In this document: one piece after another, positions 21,673 to 33,660 of the stretch
Position numbering within the stretch: position 1 is the stretch's first letter
How the letters are laid out: each line of letters opens with the position of its first letter
Assembly: GCA_009809945.1 (NCBI GenBank)
Contig: WTPW01000023.1
Coordinates: forward strand, 571,517 to 635,516
DNA length: 64,000 bases
Direction of reading: 5' to 3'
From: Gigaspora margarita
Lineage: Eukaryota; Glomeromycota; Glomeromycetes; Diversisporales; Gigasporaceae
The notes under the pieces: model-generated
Told to the model about the DNA's origin: nothing
Database searches by the model: none
Seen by the model: only the letters and a program-made list of their open reading frames with translations
Program-made: the position numbers and the translations under genes

Positions 21673-22977
21673 TCAACAAATATTTTTGGTTTTGTTAATC
21701 CCATAAACAATGATAGCCGTAATACTTTTGTTTGGTGGTTTATATTACCTTACAAAGCTAAGATCATAGTTTTTTTTTTTTTTCTTGTTATTTTATGTAA
21801 GCTATTACGTAAATTCGGCAATTTCATATATAAAACTCCTAGTTAGCCAATCAAGACTTGTAAAACATGATTTATCTGCTATAACAAATAATTGGATGAA
21901 ACGTACCGCATGACCAATATCTCCAAACCACTAATTGTAAATTATAGTAATATAATTTTAGATCCAACTCGAAATTTATCACTACTTTTTCATGAGCTTG
22001 ATTTTAGAACCTCCAAACCAAACTATTATACAAATTAATATAACATTTACAAATTCATTGAATTAGTATTAAATGTATAAATTTTCTTAGAATTCATATT
22101 AATTTTTGTTAGAGTTTGTATTAATATTTAACATTAGATTAATAAAAAATCAAATTCTTGATTATTTAAATGAATTGTTATTTTATTTGTTTAAAATATT
22201 TTCGACGGTAGGAGAGATGATGTCGATGAAATGAGCGACAACGCCTTGAATCGATAATAACTGCTCACGTATTGATTGAGACCTTTATTAAATAATATAA
22301 ATATTAAATGAGCTGATTATAACATCATCTGTGTAAACTGACAGCTAAAAATAATGATGTTTTTTTAAATTTCAATCCTATATACTTAATTTGACATTGC
22401 CTCTGGTTAAACTGCCATCTAGATATATCAGTAATATGTATAAAATTATTTAAAATAATAATAAAAAAGTTCTTAAAAATTTTAGTTATTAAGTTGTATG
22501 TATCGATAATTTTAATGTTATTTTAGTTTTGAAAGATGAAACTAATTTTCGCGCTTTATCATTACTTAACAACTATAATTATTACCCCGTAAGTAGTGAA
22601 CAACCAGAATTAAGTCCCATATTAATATTTTTATTAATTATTTAATTTGACTACTCCTAGATATACAAATGATACATGTGTACTTAGAAAGACACATCTT
22701 TAGAACTAGGTTTTAAAATTTTAACTTACATACCTTACTTTACATATAATTTACAGGTAAGATACATTCAAAAATATGTATACGATACAATAAATGAACC
22801 AATCAGATTAATATATACTCATATAATATAATAATGCAATAAAAAATATTTTCCTTTAGAATTATGCTCGTAAAGTTCTATAAAATAAGGTATCTGCGCG
22901 ACGCAGTCGTGCTAAAAACCAGGAGCGGGAAAAATGTGGTGTTTTAAAAGTGAGCTTTGAATATGAGTTGTATTAGA

Positions 22978-23280
22978 CTTAGAGGTAGTGGTTGAACTCA
23001 TATTAACTCGTTGATTCACGAATTAAATTCAAGAGTACTCGAATAATTTGATCAAGTTAATTCGTTCGAATTTACTCGAATTGCTTGATCTTAAATTAAT
23101 ATTTACAAAGGCAAATAGATTTATATTTCGATAAGAAAGGTTATTTTTCAAATTTTGCTAATATATACAACATTTTGTAATACAGTATATTTTGACTCGG
23201 ACTTAAAAATTATACAATTTGAATCATGACAAATTCGAGTTATTCGAGCAACGCGTTGCCGAGTCCGACCATTACCTAGA
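22978..23280. mobile_element. Foldback element of ACTCGAATT words
   Basis: TAGAGGTAGTGGTTGAACTC at the left and the inverse of TAGGTAATGGTCGGACTCG at the right act as TIRs. Between them ACTCG, GAATTCGAG and TTACTCGAATT words recur in both orientations. No convincing target duplication was found. It directly abuts the hAT element at 23290. Confidence 0.6.
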
Positions 23281-23289
23281 AGTGCAGGC

Positions 23290-23660
23290 CAGTGTTTGAA
23301 ATTTAGGCTCGAACGCTGTTTTCATGAGAACAGTATAATTGCTAAGAAGTGTTCTCAAACTATTGTTTATGTTCTCTCTATAAAAAAAAATAATAATAAA
23401 AAAAATAAAAAAAATAACCAAATAAATATAATGCGTATCCGCAAATAAATAATTATAATAATATATTGAAATCCTAATTAGATATTCATTTTTATCATTT
23501 TCTGATTTGCCATAACATTATGTAGCTAATTATTATATACTTATGAGAACAATATTATTATTTTACTATTCTCAAAAAATTTTTAATAATAAAAAATAAT
23601 TGTTCACAAATTTATAATAGTGTTCTCATAAGAACTCTGAGAACACTAATTCAAACATTG
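23290..23660. mobile_element. hAT-type MITE built of TGAGAACA words
   Basis: The ends are CAGTGTTTGAAATTTAG and, inverted, CAATGTTTGAATTAG. The flanking octamers GTGCAGGC (23282..23289) and GTGCAGAC (23661..23668) match 7 of 8, a hAT-type duplication. TGAGAACA and TGTTCTCA words recur near both ends. The middle is AT-rich and non-coding. Confidence 0.75.
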
Positions 23661-23854
23661 GTGCAGACAAATTGTTATAACTGGTCATAATTGTTATAAG
23701 TTATGGTATTTTTTTTTTTTGTAATAATTCAGTATAATTACGATAATTTATGGAATTATGTCCATATCTTTAGTTTGACAAAATTTGACACAGAGATTTA
23801 TTAGGCTAATGTTTGTAAATGCTAATGATTGATTTTATTTATAGTTTTTACAGT

Positions 23855-25099
23855 TCAATATTTAATATATTTATTAATACACATTCCATAATACAAACAC
23901 ATAGTACAATAAATTCCACCATATCCTATTTGATAGGTAAAACTATCATGCTTTGGATCCCTGTACATAAATAATCTAATACAGGTAAAAACATTTAAGG
24001 CCAAAAGAATAAATTCAACAATGCCAAATTCCTTGCCCACAAATCCATCAATAATGTTGTTTTCAAGATTTTCTTCAGCAATAGTAAGCAAAAAAACATT
24101 TGCAACAGAGTGTAACATTAAAAATGATATAGCTAACATTAAAACTGTTAACCATCTGCAAGTATTATCCTTCATGAGAAGGGGAAGCGTCTTACGGCCA
24201 CTAAGCTTGTCACCTTTTTGATCTCCCATATCTTGAACTTGAGCAGTGGTCAGTATAAAAAAGAAGATAGCGAATTTAAAGAGGCAGGGTTTGTTATTCA
24301 ATAATTCAGATATGCCAGGATCAGTATCAACCATTATATAATAGCAACTTGCAAGTTGAATCCACATGCCAACAGCTGAAAATAAGTTTTTGTGAAATGC
24401 ATTCTTGCCAAGCTTGAGAACCTCATTAAATACAGTCCATGCTTGCCACATAAAGCATAAACAAAGTGATGATAAACCACCAATTAAGTATGCTATAATC
24501 GGGTATATAATAGAGAAGGCAGCCAAATGATATTTGGCACCTTTAACCGTTATAAGACCAGAGGGAATTGGGCGAAATGGTTTATTTATACGATCTTCTT
24601 CCACTGAATTTAGTTGATTAAACCTGTGTAACAAATAAAATTATTATTAGAAATATAAATAATGTTATTATTCAAATATATATATATATATTATATATAT
24701 ATTGTACATACCAATTAAAAAATATGAGATAATTAGTAAAATATATGATTACTCGGAATATGCGTGGGGAAATAACATGTAGTATGGCATTGAAATATCC
24801 TCCATCGTAGGTAGATATGGAGCTGAAGAAATACATGTAAAATGCACCTGAATATAGACAAGAATCGTGTCAAAATTCATTAAGTTGAAGGTTAAAAATT
24901 AGTGTCAGCTTTCTTACTCACCAATTGCCATAAGTAATGGCGGAATTATGGCAGTTGTCCAGTCAGCAACAGTCACTTTATAAATGATAAGAATTTCATA
25001 ACGGATTGCAATTAAAAGTGGCCAAAGTCTAGATAAAATTTTATGACTAGGCGCTAATATAGTATTTGTATAATATTTGATTGCTTGATATAATTTCAT
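23855..25099 (-). CDS. UbiA-family membrane prenyltransferase / terpene-cyclase-like enzyme
   Basis: Three exons, 25099..24922, 24847..24712 and 24623..23855, join in frame across GTGAGT...CAG and GTATGT...CAG introns to give 360 residues. UbiA enzymes are polytopic membrane proteins that use Mg-bound isoprenyl diphosphates. The first metal-binding motif is NQLNSVEEDRINKPFRP (residues 107-123), where the second acidic site of NDxxDxxxD is replaced by Ser. The second is QDMGDQKGDKLSGRKT (235-250). Several hydrophobic segments fit the usual eight or nine helices. The start is the first in-frame ATG. An upstream in-frame GTG at 25156 is not a credible eukaryotic start and lies next to the TATA box. 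The motif form resembles fungal UbiA homologues, which include UbiA-type sesquiterpene cyclases as well as prenyltransferases, so the substrate is open. A P450 gene lies divergently 1.6 kb upstream. Confidence 0.9.
24679..24702. repeat. (TA)n microsatellite in UbiA intron 2
   Basis: Alternating TA tract just inside the donor of the second intron. Confidence 0.6.
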
Positions 25100-25156
25100 G
25101 TTGTTGATGTTTCTGTCGTATTGAGACAAGTAAATAATATAACGCACGAGAGCCAC

Positions 25157-25166
25157 TATTTATATA
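25157..25166 (-). promoter_or_regulatory. TATA box of the UbiA-family gene
   Basis: On the minus strand TATATAAATA lies about 60 bases before the ATG at 25099, a normal TATA-to-start distance for a short-leader fungal gene. It is inferred from sequence only. Confidence 0.5.
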
Positions 25167-26640
25167 AAAATTTTTTTAAACCTGATGTACAATATTTACA
25201 AGAATGCACATACTATATCTATAGTAAAGAAATGCAATTTAGAAAAGGATTTAATGAAAGAACGAGATAAAAATTTAAATTACACAATTTTTTTACGTAA
25301 TCTCTATATAAAATAATTTTTATTTTATTTGATCTTTATTCATAAACTACTTTAAATTACCATTTATTACTCTACTAAAACTTAGTTGTAACTGAAATGA
25401 ATGGTTTTTTTTTATTTTTTATTAATTATAGTCAGACCTCGTTATAGTCACACTATTTTTAAGCTCTAACTATTATGAACCATATAAAAATTGACCTTTA
25501 TACGATTTTTTATAATCACCGGTTTCTTATTTCCCGAGCTGGTGATTATATCGAATTTGGCGGTATTTTTATTTTTAATTTATTTAGTTCTGGTTAAAAT
25601 TGGGTACAAAGCACAAATATGTCTCAAAGGATATTTTATTTATAAATATACCGAATATATGCATATATTATGTCTATTATGCTTGATTAAGTAAAATATT
25701 TGCATAAAACATAAAACATCTTTCTTTGGCACTAAACGCATATACTGTATATGCTTATAATATCATGGCATCAATCCTTATGAAAAGGTAAGATAAAAAA
25801 TTAGACGTAAGAATATAGATACAGTAATAATAATACTCCAGGGCCCTGCTTGGAAACTTTACCAATTCTGGAATCTCTTAATGGATATTACTTCGACGAA
25901 ACATTGTGTAATATCAGCAAAAACTCAACCAATATATTTAAATTAAACATTGTACAGTATAGAAGCAATAAAAGTTATGTCATTGTCATACCTAACATAA
26001 GATCATCTGAATAACAAATCCATTGCTTTAATGAAGTTAATTTGAGAAAAATAAATAAATAAGAGATGTACTATATATGGTTAATCAAGTAACTTTATGT
26101 AAATTAATGGAAATTTTATTCATTCAATATTTCCGCCATTTCTGTTATTCCCATGGTACATATTTATGGTGAAATGTTTTCATTTTGACACAATTTTATT
26201 TGTGACTCAATTTTTATTTATACGTATAACTATAATAAATGTATATATCCGGATCTAACCGGGTAATTTATATAATAAAAGTTTGATTGGCTGGGTTCTC
26301 GGCAAACTCATATAAACTTATCTGTTATTATTTTTTTCACGTGTTACAAAAAATTCAGCATATAACGAATCATGATCATAAATTGCCGAATAATGGATAA
26401 AAATTACACTGCATTTCATATTTAAAGTTACGCCAAATGGCAGCCAAGATTAATTAATTGTTTTAAATGAAATTAATGTTCATATTAATTTTATAAGATT
26501 ATCGAATTACCATTGTTTAAATGATAAAATAAAATTATCGAATCATTTTCTTTTCATTTTAAAAATGGTAAACGATTTTTTTTTTTTTTTTGTATTTCAC
26601 TTCATCTTTGCAAGTGCTACACAGAAATTGATAGTTAAGT
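25167..26640. other. Divergent intergenic region between UbiA and P450 genes
   Basis: No gene is seen. A partial pogo-like end (ATAGTCAGACCTCGTTATAG, about 25431) with TATAATCACC words to about 25550 lies inside, related to 19440..19578. The tract 26290..26400 shares TTTTTTTCACGTGTTAC and CAAACTCATAT words with 5262..5330. Regulatory sites for both genes should lie here. Confidence 0.5.
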
Positions 26641-26678
26641 ATTAATATAAATTATATTTAAAGTAACGAGCCCTAACA

Positions 26679-26732
26679 ATGATTACATTAATCAAAAAAT
26701 GGGTTCTCTTATTCAAACCATTTTACATCTAA
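26679..26732 (+). promoter_or_regulatory. Upstream ORF overlapping the P450 start
   Basis: An ATG at 26679 opens a 17-codon frame (MITLIKKWVLLFKPFYI, then TAA) in another frame. It runs across the P450 ATG at 26699. If the transcript begins upstream of 26679, scanning ribosomes would meet this ATG first, which could dampen P450 translation. TATTTAAAG-like AT-rich sequence (about 26655) just upstream is a possible TATA element. Confidence 0.4.
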
Positions 26733-28497
26733 TACCTCAAGCATTTCAAGAGTGGTTAACAGTATTATTGTTCTTGTTCTTGGTTTATACGGCCAAATTT
26801 TATTACTTCTATTTTACTCGGTATAGTCCATTGCCAGGACCATTTCCACTTCCATTAATTGGTATATGCTTATTTCTCTATTCATTGCAATTGTTTTTTT
26901 TTTTTTTTTCTTTTCTTTTTTTTTTTTTATACCTAGCTCTTAGTAATAATGGTAAAATCATTATCTATTAGGTACCATTTATCTGTATTATGAAGACTTG
27001 GGTACATTATTCTTTAAACTTCAGAAAAAATATGGTGGACTTTTTGAATTATATAATGGTCCAGGGCGTGTAATTTGGGTGGGTGATGCACAACTTATCA
27101 AGAAGGTACATATTCCATCAACAAAGACAAACTTTCCGTTTCGTTCCAGAAAACCATGGATTGATGAGATTTCAATCAATACAATTGGAAAAGGAATTTT
27201 TTTTAATCATAATTTAGAATCTTGGAAGTATAATAGAAGAATTTTAACTCAAACTGTTATGTTACCCTCATTCTTACGACAATTTTTAAAGACTACTGAA
27301 ATGATTTTTAACGAATTTGAAGAGTATATGCTTAATTTACAAAAAGTGAATAATAATAAGGAAGTCGATTTATCTAAGTGGGTTGTCCGAATCCAATCTG
27401 AATTATCTTCTCGTACAACTACTGGTAAACCCGCATATACTTTGTCTTCTTACTACAATCAACGTTTAAATAATATAAAAGTCCCAAAGATTCAACCATC
27501 TGAAGAATTAATTAATAGACTTAGGTCTTGGTTAATAAATGCTCAATTTATTTATTTCTTACCAAAATATTTAAGATATTGTCCACCATTTTATTATTTT
27601 CAATGGAAACATAATAAAAATATTCAATGGTTGGATGAATATTTAACTAGTCTTATAATTAATAGAAAGAAAGAAATTGAAAATACACCTAAAGGCGAAA
27701 CTTTAGGTCTTGATATTCTAACAATGCTTCTCTGTGTCAACACCGAAAGGGGTCAACACCTAAGTAGACCTGGTGATGAACCTGACTTGCCTATGGATGA
27801 TGATAATCTTAAACAAAATTTATTTGATGTTATTATTGCCAGCATTGATTCGGTAAGCATTTAAAAATTTTTTTATGACTTTAACTTAAAATTTGTGATA
27901 AATTTTATTAATCCAAAATCATAATATTATATGTAGTCCGCACATACTACTTTGATTACATTATACTACATCTTGAAAGATCCTGTCATAAGATCCAAAG
28001 TTTATGAAGAAGTCGATAAAATTTTTGGCAATGACAGATCCCGTCCTATGAATTATGAAGATTTAGAAAATTCTAAATACATTGAAGCTTGTGTCAGTGA
28101 ATCTTTACGTTTATTACCAACGGTTCCAGCGCTCTTTAAACAAGCAGTTGATGATGATAATCTCGGTGATTTTAAATTTAGAGGTGGTCAAGAATTTTTC
28201 ATCCATTATCATTACGTTCATCATGATGAAACTTATTGGTCTGATCCAGGGTCATTTAAACCTGAACGATTCCTTGATAAGAATAATATTGATAAAAGTC
28301 GTTATTTACCGTTTGGTGGAGGAATTAGAATTTGTCCTGGACGTCAAATGGGATTAAATACTGTTAAAACTATTATTGCCTTATTGTTTAGAAAATATAC
28401 TGTAGATTTAGTTGAACCTGATGCACCATTAAAGAAGGTTTTTGTTTGGGCTAACGAATGCGAAGAATTAAAAGTTTACCTTACCCCAAGAAATTAA
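26699..28497 (+). CDS. Cytochrome P450 monooxygenase, membrane-anchored
   Basis: Three exons, 26699..26861, 26972..27852 and 27937..28497, join in frame (introns GTATAT...TAG, 110 bases, and GTAAGC...TAG, 84 bases) to give 534 residues, normal for a fungal microsomal P450. An N-terminal membrane helix (about residues 18-39) precedes the proline-rich hinge SPLPGPFPLPLIG. The I-helix end is DSSAHTT (about 347-353), with the usual AGxDTT acid/Thr pair altered. The K-helix ExxR is ESLR (403-406), then FKPERF (455-460) and the heme loop FGGGIRICPGR with Cys481. It should act on the ER membrane with NADPH-P450 reductase. The substrate is unknown. The divergent UbiA-family neighbour suggests an isoprenoid or other lipid. 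A 12-15 T tract in intron 1 precedes the acceptor. Confidence 0.93.
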
Positions 28498-29124
28498 AAT
28501 TTTTTGAATTTATTAATATTTTATAAATTCAATTTTTTGTTTTTTTTTTTTTATTTAATATTCTGTATTGTTATTAATTATTTTGTAAAATATTATCTTT
28601 AAAAAATAAAAATACTATATTTCCCTATTAAAACCGGAATTTATTTATAAAATCTCATTGTATATTTATTATATTTACTTAAATATTCTGTGCATATTTT
28701 ATCGAAAAGCATTATAAACACGTGATCTAACATTAGGATGTATAGCTAATGATAATGGATATTATAACTTTATTAAAATGTTTTAACGATACGCAGTATT
28801 AGTACATATAATTAAAATAGCGACTACGTATAGTAGCATCAGCCAGTGGCATTTTTCATATTAGTATATAGATTCAAAATTTGATAAATGTCATATAGTT
28901 AGATGTCTTTATATACAGATGTCGATATAATCAGAGTAAATGTGTGTACCTGTTGACATCCAACTTTCTTCTCCATTCCAATATGATTGTCGCTCGTAGT
29001 GTATCATTGCTTAGACTGACTTTACGATCTGACTTTTCGTCAACTCGAACGAAAAACATTACTTGGATGTGCCGGATATTATAACTTATAATAACGAAAT
29101 TGTAATAAATTAACGATATTATTC
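28498..29124. other. P450 3' flank
   Basis: AATAAAAATAC (about 28605) is a possible polyadenylation signal. No gene is seen. GATATTATAACTT occurs in related form near 28758 and 29078 and might be worn repeat ends. Confidence 0.35.
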
Positions 29125-29171
29125 TAGAGTAGCGATCCGGATAAATTTATCCGAATTTAACACAGATATGG

Positions 29172-29515
29172 GAAATGGATTAGAAAACTCCCTTTGACAC
29201 TTTTTTGGTTGATTTTAAGATTTTCAATTAAATTAAAGTATTGGTTCTTAATTTTACAAAGTACAATTTTTTATTACACATTAGTTTAATAAAATATTGA
29301 GTTTTTTAATTGAACCAAAAATCAATTCTTCGAAGACATATCCTAAAAATAGAATATCACCAATCAAAAGATTGATAATTTAAACTTGGCGAATTTATCA
29401 TAAATACATTACCTTATCCGTACAATGAATTTCTAATCAATACCTATAAATAAATCAAAATCTATAATTGAAATTCCGTGTAACAACCTTTAATCGCGGG
29501 TTTCCTGGTCCATTA
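29172..29515. mobile_element. TIR element family R, complete copy nested in hAT
   Basis: AAATGGATTAGAAAACTCCC at the left and the inverse AATGGACCAGGAAACCCGCG at the right are imperfect TIRs. The interior matches 5600..5926 in reverse orientation. It is non-coding. Confidence 0.6.
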
Positions 29516-29571
29516 TGTCAGAATTTAATATTAGATCAGATTATTAATAATATTTAGAAATTTAATAATGA

Positions 29572-29728
29572 TAATGATACAGTCACACACTATAAAGTCA
29601 CATTTACTTATAATCACACTAATTTTTTAAAACAGTATATATACGACATATAAAATTCAACCTCTATATAAACACTATTCTTTATAAGAACAGAATTTCT
29701 TGAAACTAAGTGTGTGATTATAGAATAT
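29572..29728. mobile_element. Short TIR element with CAGTCACACAC end
   Basis: CAGTCACACACTATAAAG at the left and the inverse of AAGTGTGTGATTATAGAA at the right look like worn TIRs. The word TATAATCACA links it to 19440..19578 and 25431..25550. Confidence 0.4.
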
Positions 29729-29814
29729 TATTTATATAAACTTATACTAGTGCTAATGCTAAATATTATTCAGGATAAATATTTTGATATTTTTCTAAAA
29801 ACATCATTCTTTTA

Positions 29815-29990
29815 AAAAGTTCCAGGAAACTTCTTGTTCTTTTTGATGTAATTAAGTTATTAGCATCACTGAATAAACATTCACATAGGGGTAGATGTTA
29901 ATGGAATGACTAATGAATTCTTACTAATTTAGATAGTATTGGAAATTCATTGGATGTAAGTCCCATCATGCCAAGGGTTCTTTTTTGAGC
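29815..29990 (-). pseudogene. hAT transposase C-terminal dimerisation domain remnant
   Basis: On the minus strand the pieces WWDL, EFPILSKLVRI, CECLFSDANN and LITSKRTRSFLELF follow each other at the spacing of the hAT C-terminal domain (W..FP.LS.LAR...PTS...E..FS.A....K R). Stops and at least one frame change interrupt it. Upstream minus-strand sequence to about 31.7 kb is probably the rest of the gene, but I could not recognise the catalytic residues. Confidence 0.65.
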
Positions 29991-30901
29991 TTATTTCAAG
30001 TTGTTTTATATTTTCATCAATTTTATTACTATTAGGTAATCTTTTTTTAATGATTTTAACAAGCATGGTGTATATAGTAGATTTGCATTAACTATAAATT
30101 CATCAGTACTTTTTTTTCTAGGTTTGATTGTTATCATCAAGCTATTTCTTGTTTTGATCTATTTTTGCAGTTTTTTATTATTTTATATAATTATCCAAGA
30201 AAAATTTTTAATGGCTGTTCTGCCCATATTGTCCATATTATGAAGTGATTAAGACATTGTTTAGTAATGTAGATAATGATTCTTGTAGTGTGTGATTAGG
30301 ATAGTAATGATATAATGTTTCATATAAATTATATTTTACTTTTCTAGAATGCCTGTAGTATTTACTAGTATTTTAATTTAATTCAAGATTATTTATTTTA
30401 TGATTCTTTTTCTTTATAATCATCAAATGCTTCATGATCTTCAACATTATAATTGATTTAAAATTTTTAATTCTCTTACAACTCAAAGCATAAGACTGGT
30501 ATTGCATAATAGAAGTTGTCTAAGTATCTAATTGCCTATAATAATCAATATTAGTTAATAAAATTAATATAGTTCTATGCATTAAAATTTATACTTATTT
30601 CTTCAAATAGTCAAAAACTTATAAAAGTTCTTTCATAACTCCATTCTGAATTGTTAAATTGATTTCTTATAATTATTTTCCATCTTTATATTTATTTGAA
30701 TTATTATATATTGTAAGATAAATGATCAAAACTAAAAGTAAACTTTAATTTGAATTAATCAAATCCAAGCAAATAAGAACTATTCCATTAATTCTACAAC
30801 CTGAATTGCAATTAACTAAATATTTGGCGTATTTTTTAATTATATTAAAAAATTAGAATAATAAAACTATTTATTATTAAATAATGATATTGATATCATA
30901 T

Positions 30902-31197
30902 GGGTGGCAATCATCTCACCGACAATCACTTTATAGACACCTCATATCACTGACAAATTATTCATCAACAAATTCTTACCAACAGTTCATTTCACTGAAG
31001 CTCATTCACTGACAAAGTAATTCTGGTCATTGTTATTAGGGTCAGGGTAGGGTCAGGGTAAATTTAGGGTTAAAGTTAGTGTGCTTTATAGAAAAAAATT
31101 TGTCAGTGAAATGAACTTCGGTGAAATGAATTGTTGGATAATTTGTCAGTGAAATAGGGTGTCTGTGAAGTGATTATCAGTGAAATAATACGAACCC
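30902..31197. mobile_element. Mutator-like MITE with perfect 9-bp duplication
   Basis: ATATCATAT flanks both ends (30893..30901 and 31198..31206). The TIRs start GGGTGGCAATCATCTCACCG and, inverted, GGGTTCGTATTATTTCACTG and continue for more than 50 bases with TCACTGACA words. The centre has AGGGTCAGGGTAGGGTCAGG. A 9-bp duplication with long TIRs suits Mutator-group elements. Word content links it to 21210..21672. Confidence 0.75.
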
Positions 31198-32059
31198 ATA
31201 TCATATTTGAATATTATTTTTCTAATTATTCAAACTGTTTAGGACATAAATAATCAAACATTTAGCATTAATATTCTGGTAATAATACTTTTCTCTTACT
31301 AAATGTAAGTATAAAAACTACCACAGTCCCACATGATATTACCCATTTCTATTATAACTTTTTTTAATATTCAAACCACTATCAGAAGTTATAGAATATA
31401 CTTTTCTACTAAAATTCCAATATTTAAGAATTTCTTCTATCATCTTACAGATATGATTAGCTATATAAGGATAATGAACATATTAGATTGTAAGAGTTAT
31501 TCCTTTAATTAAATTAATAATCAATATATAATCATGTAATTTCAATATAGGCTTGATAATTTTGGCCAACTATAATTCCATTATAAGTGGAACTTTAAGG
31601 CATATTGTTTAATATATTCTTGTAAAATATGAATTGTATAATTATAAGCTTGGTAGATAATTTTCTTAATTAATTTATTGTCTGGAATCAGATATTCCAG
31701 ATCAAGCTCATTTATAAATCAACAAAAAATTCACTTTGAACAATAATTAAAGGACGCGAATCTGCTATGAACCAAGTAAAAGTAATTATTTTAATTTCTT
31801 TTGTTACTTTTATCCTAAGGAAAATAAATCTTATCAAAATTTTGTTAATTAATAATATTAGTGTATTTATACATACATATATATTCGTATATATATTAAT
31901 ATACCATTTTGGAAATTTGATTGGTTTTTGCTACACTATTTTCAGTACTTAAATGTCCAATAAGATTACTAGTTGAGGATCCAACTTTGTAATTTCTTGT
32001 ATTTACTAATTTTCACCTCACTTTTGATGAGCTGTACTATGTAAACAACATGTGCCAAT

Positions 32060-32990
32060 TCTTTTTTAAATTTTGATACTTTATATATTCTAGCAAAGGT
32101 TTCTTAACAACTATATGATCAAATTTAATAAGCTTTATTTTAATTATTCAAGTTTGTATAATTGAAATAAAAGTTTTGTCAAGTTTGACCTGGTAGTTAT
32201 CAAGAAAACTTCATTTATAATTTTAAAAAAACATTGAAAATATTGAAAATTTTGAGAAATATGATTTTTAAAATTTAAATTAAATTTTCTTGATAATTAC
32301 TAAACCAAATTCAATGAAACTTTTTTTGTTTCAACTCTACAGATCTGCAGAATTAAAAAAATAAAGCCTATCGAAGTCGGATTGGTATTTGTTGAGGAAT
32401 ATTGATTCAAAATTAAAAAAAATTAGTCACAGCTTCTTTTTTATAGATACCAAAATTTGAACGAAAATTACTTGGACATAGCTGATCAAATTCGATTAAA
32501 AATTTTTTTTTTCGATGAGATTATAGAATTAAAATAAAAATTTTTGATCGAATTTGATCAGGTATGTGCCGAGTAATCCTCGTTCAAAGGTTTGATATAT
32601 GTAAAAAAGAAGCTGCGGCTAATTTTTTTTAATTTTTAATCAATATTTCTCAATGACCATTTAACCAAATTTGATAGATTTTTTTTTTTAATTCTACAGA
32701 CCTGTAGAATTGAAATAAAACAAAATTTTATCGAATTTTGTATAGTAGTTATCGAGAAAATTTTAAAAACTATGATCGTAACTATATTTCTCAAGATTTT
32801 CAAGATTTTTGATGTTTTTTTTTAAAATTTAAATGAAGTTTTCATGATAATTACCAGTCCAAACTCGACATCAAATTTTTTATTTCAATTATACTAACTT
32901 GTAGAAATAAAAAACTTTTTATTAAGTTGATCACTAGTCATTGAAAAGCCTTCGTTAGAAGATATAAAAATATCAAAATTTAAAAAGAAT
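32060..32990. repeat. Cluster of family Q palindromes inside the hAT element
   Basis: Alternating inverted Q blocks are present: AATTCGATTAAAAATTTTTT, GATCGAATTTGATCAGGTAT, CTACAGACCTGTAGAATT. The clearest foldback is 32432..32627, with arms CACAGCTTCTTTTTTATAGA and its near complement. Spacing between dyad centres is about 180 bases (near 32165, 32345, 32525, 32705 and 32890), indicating a tandem palindromic array. Confidence 0.65.
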
Positions 32991-33660
32991 CATCACATGC
33001 TGATGAAAGAAAAGTGAGGTAAAAATTAGTAAATGCGTAATTTCTTCCACATTCTTTACCATTTAATCTTCAATTTACGTATTGAATATTTGTCCATTTG
33101 CCTTTTTTTTGTATAAACTTTTGTCGAAAAAATGTCCACATCCAAATGATATTTCCTGATAAATCCAAATGAACAATTTCTTCTTCAGAAGATTTGTTAA
33201 TTTATTAGAATCAGGATTATTAGGGTCGGAAAATTAGAATCAGATAAATTTCGTCCTTTATTAGAAGAAGACATTTTTCAACAAAAGAATTGAAAAAAAA
33301 ATTAGTAAATAAAAAAATAATAATGATCTATTATTTATCAGTTATAGTCGGATTAATTTAAAACAAATAACCGGTATCTGACGGATAATCAAAGTCTATC
33401 CCAGTATAAATCTGCATAGGAACTGAAAGTTATTCGGATAGCTAGGATTTTAAAGCTACGGATCGCTACTCTACATTAGTCAGTATTATTTTTTAGACTT
33501 TCATGAAAATTGCCTCTACAGAGATTCATGAGAATTGGCTTTATATATTTGATGAGGTGATTCGAAAGATTACCTTATTATTCTTATTAAACTTCATTAT
33601 TGACGATTTAAGTCTTAAAAAATTGAAACAATTATTAAAACTTATACGAGAATATAATAA

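Larger units (their letters stand above)
29125..33473 (-). mobile_element. Old hAT DNA transposon with transposase remains and nested insertions
   Basis: TAGAGTAGCGATCCG at 29125 is matched by the inverted CGGATCGCTACTCTA ending at 33473. The flanking octamers TATTATTC and CATTAGTC agree at 6 of 8, as expected for an old hAT duplication. Minus-strand conceptual protein at about 29985..29815 carries hAT C-terminal dimerisation signatures (WWDL, FPILSKLVR, LFSDANNLITSKRTRS) across several stops. Nested inside are a family R element (29172..29515), a Mutator-like MITE (30902..31197) and a family Q cluster (32060..32990). Without the nested DNA the element would be about 2.7-3 kb, normal for hAT. 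Confidence 0.7.

Noticed and set aside
24914-25156. UbiA N-terminus beginning at 25156 (MALVRYIIYL...)
   Set aside because: The codon there is GTG and overlaps the region just after a TATA box. The first in-frame ATG is at 25099.
28082-28357. 91-codon frame within the P450 third exon
   Set aside because: It is an out-of-frame shadow of the P450 coding sequence, which carries ExxR and the heme loop.
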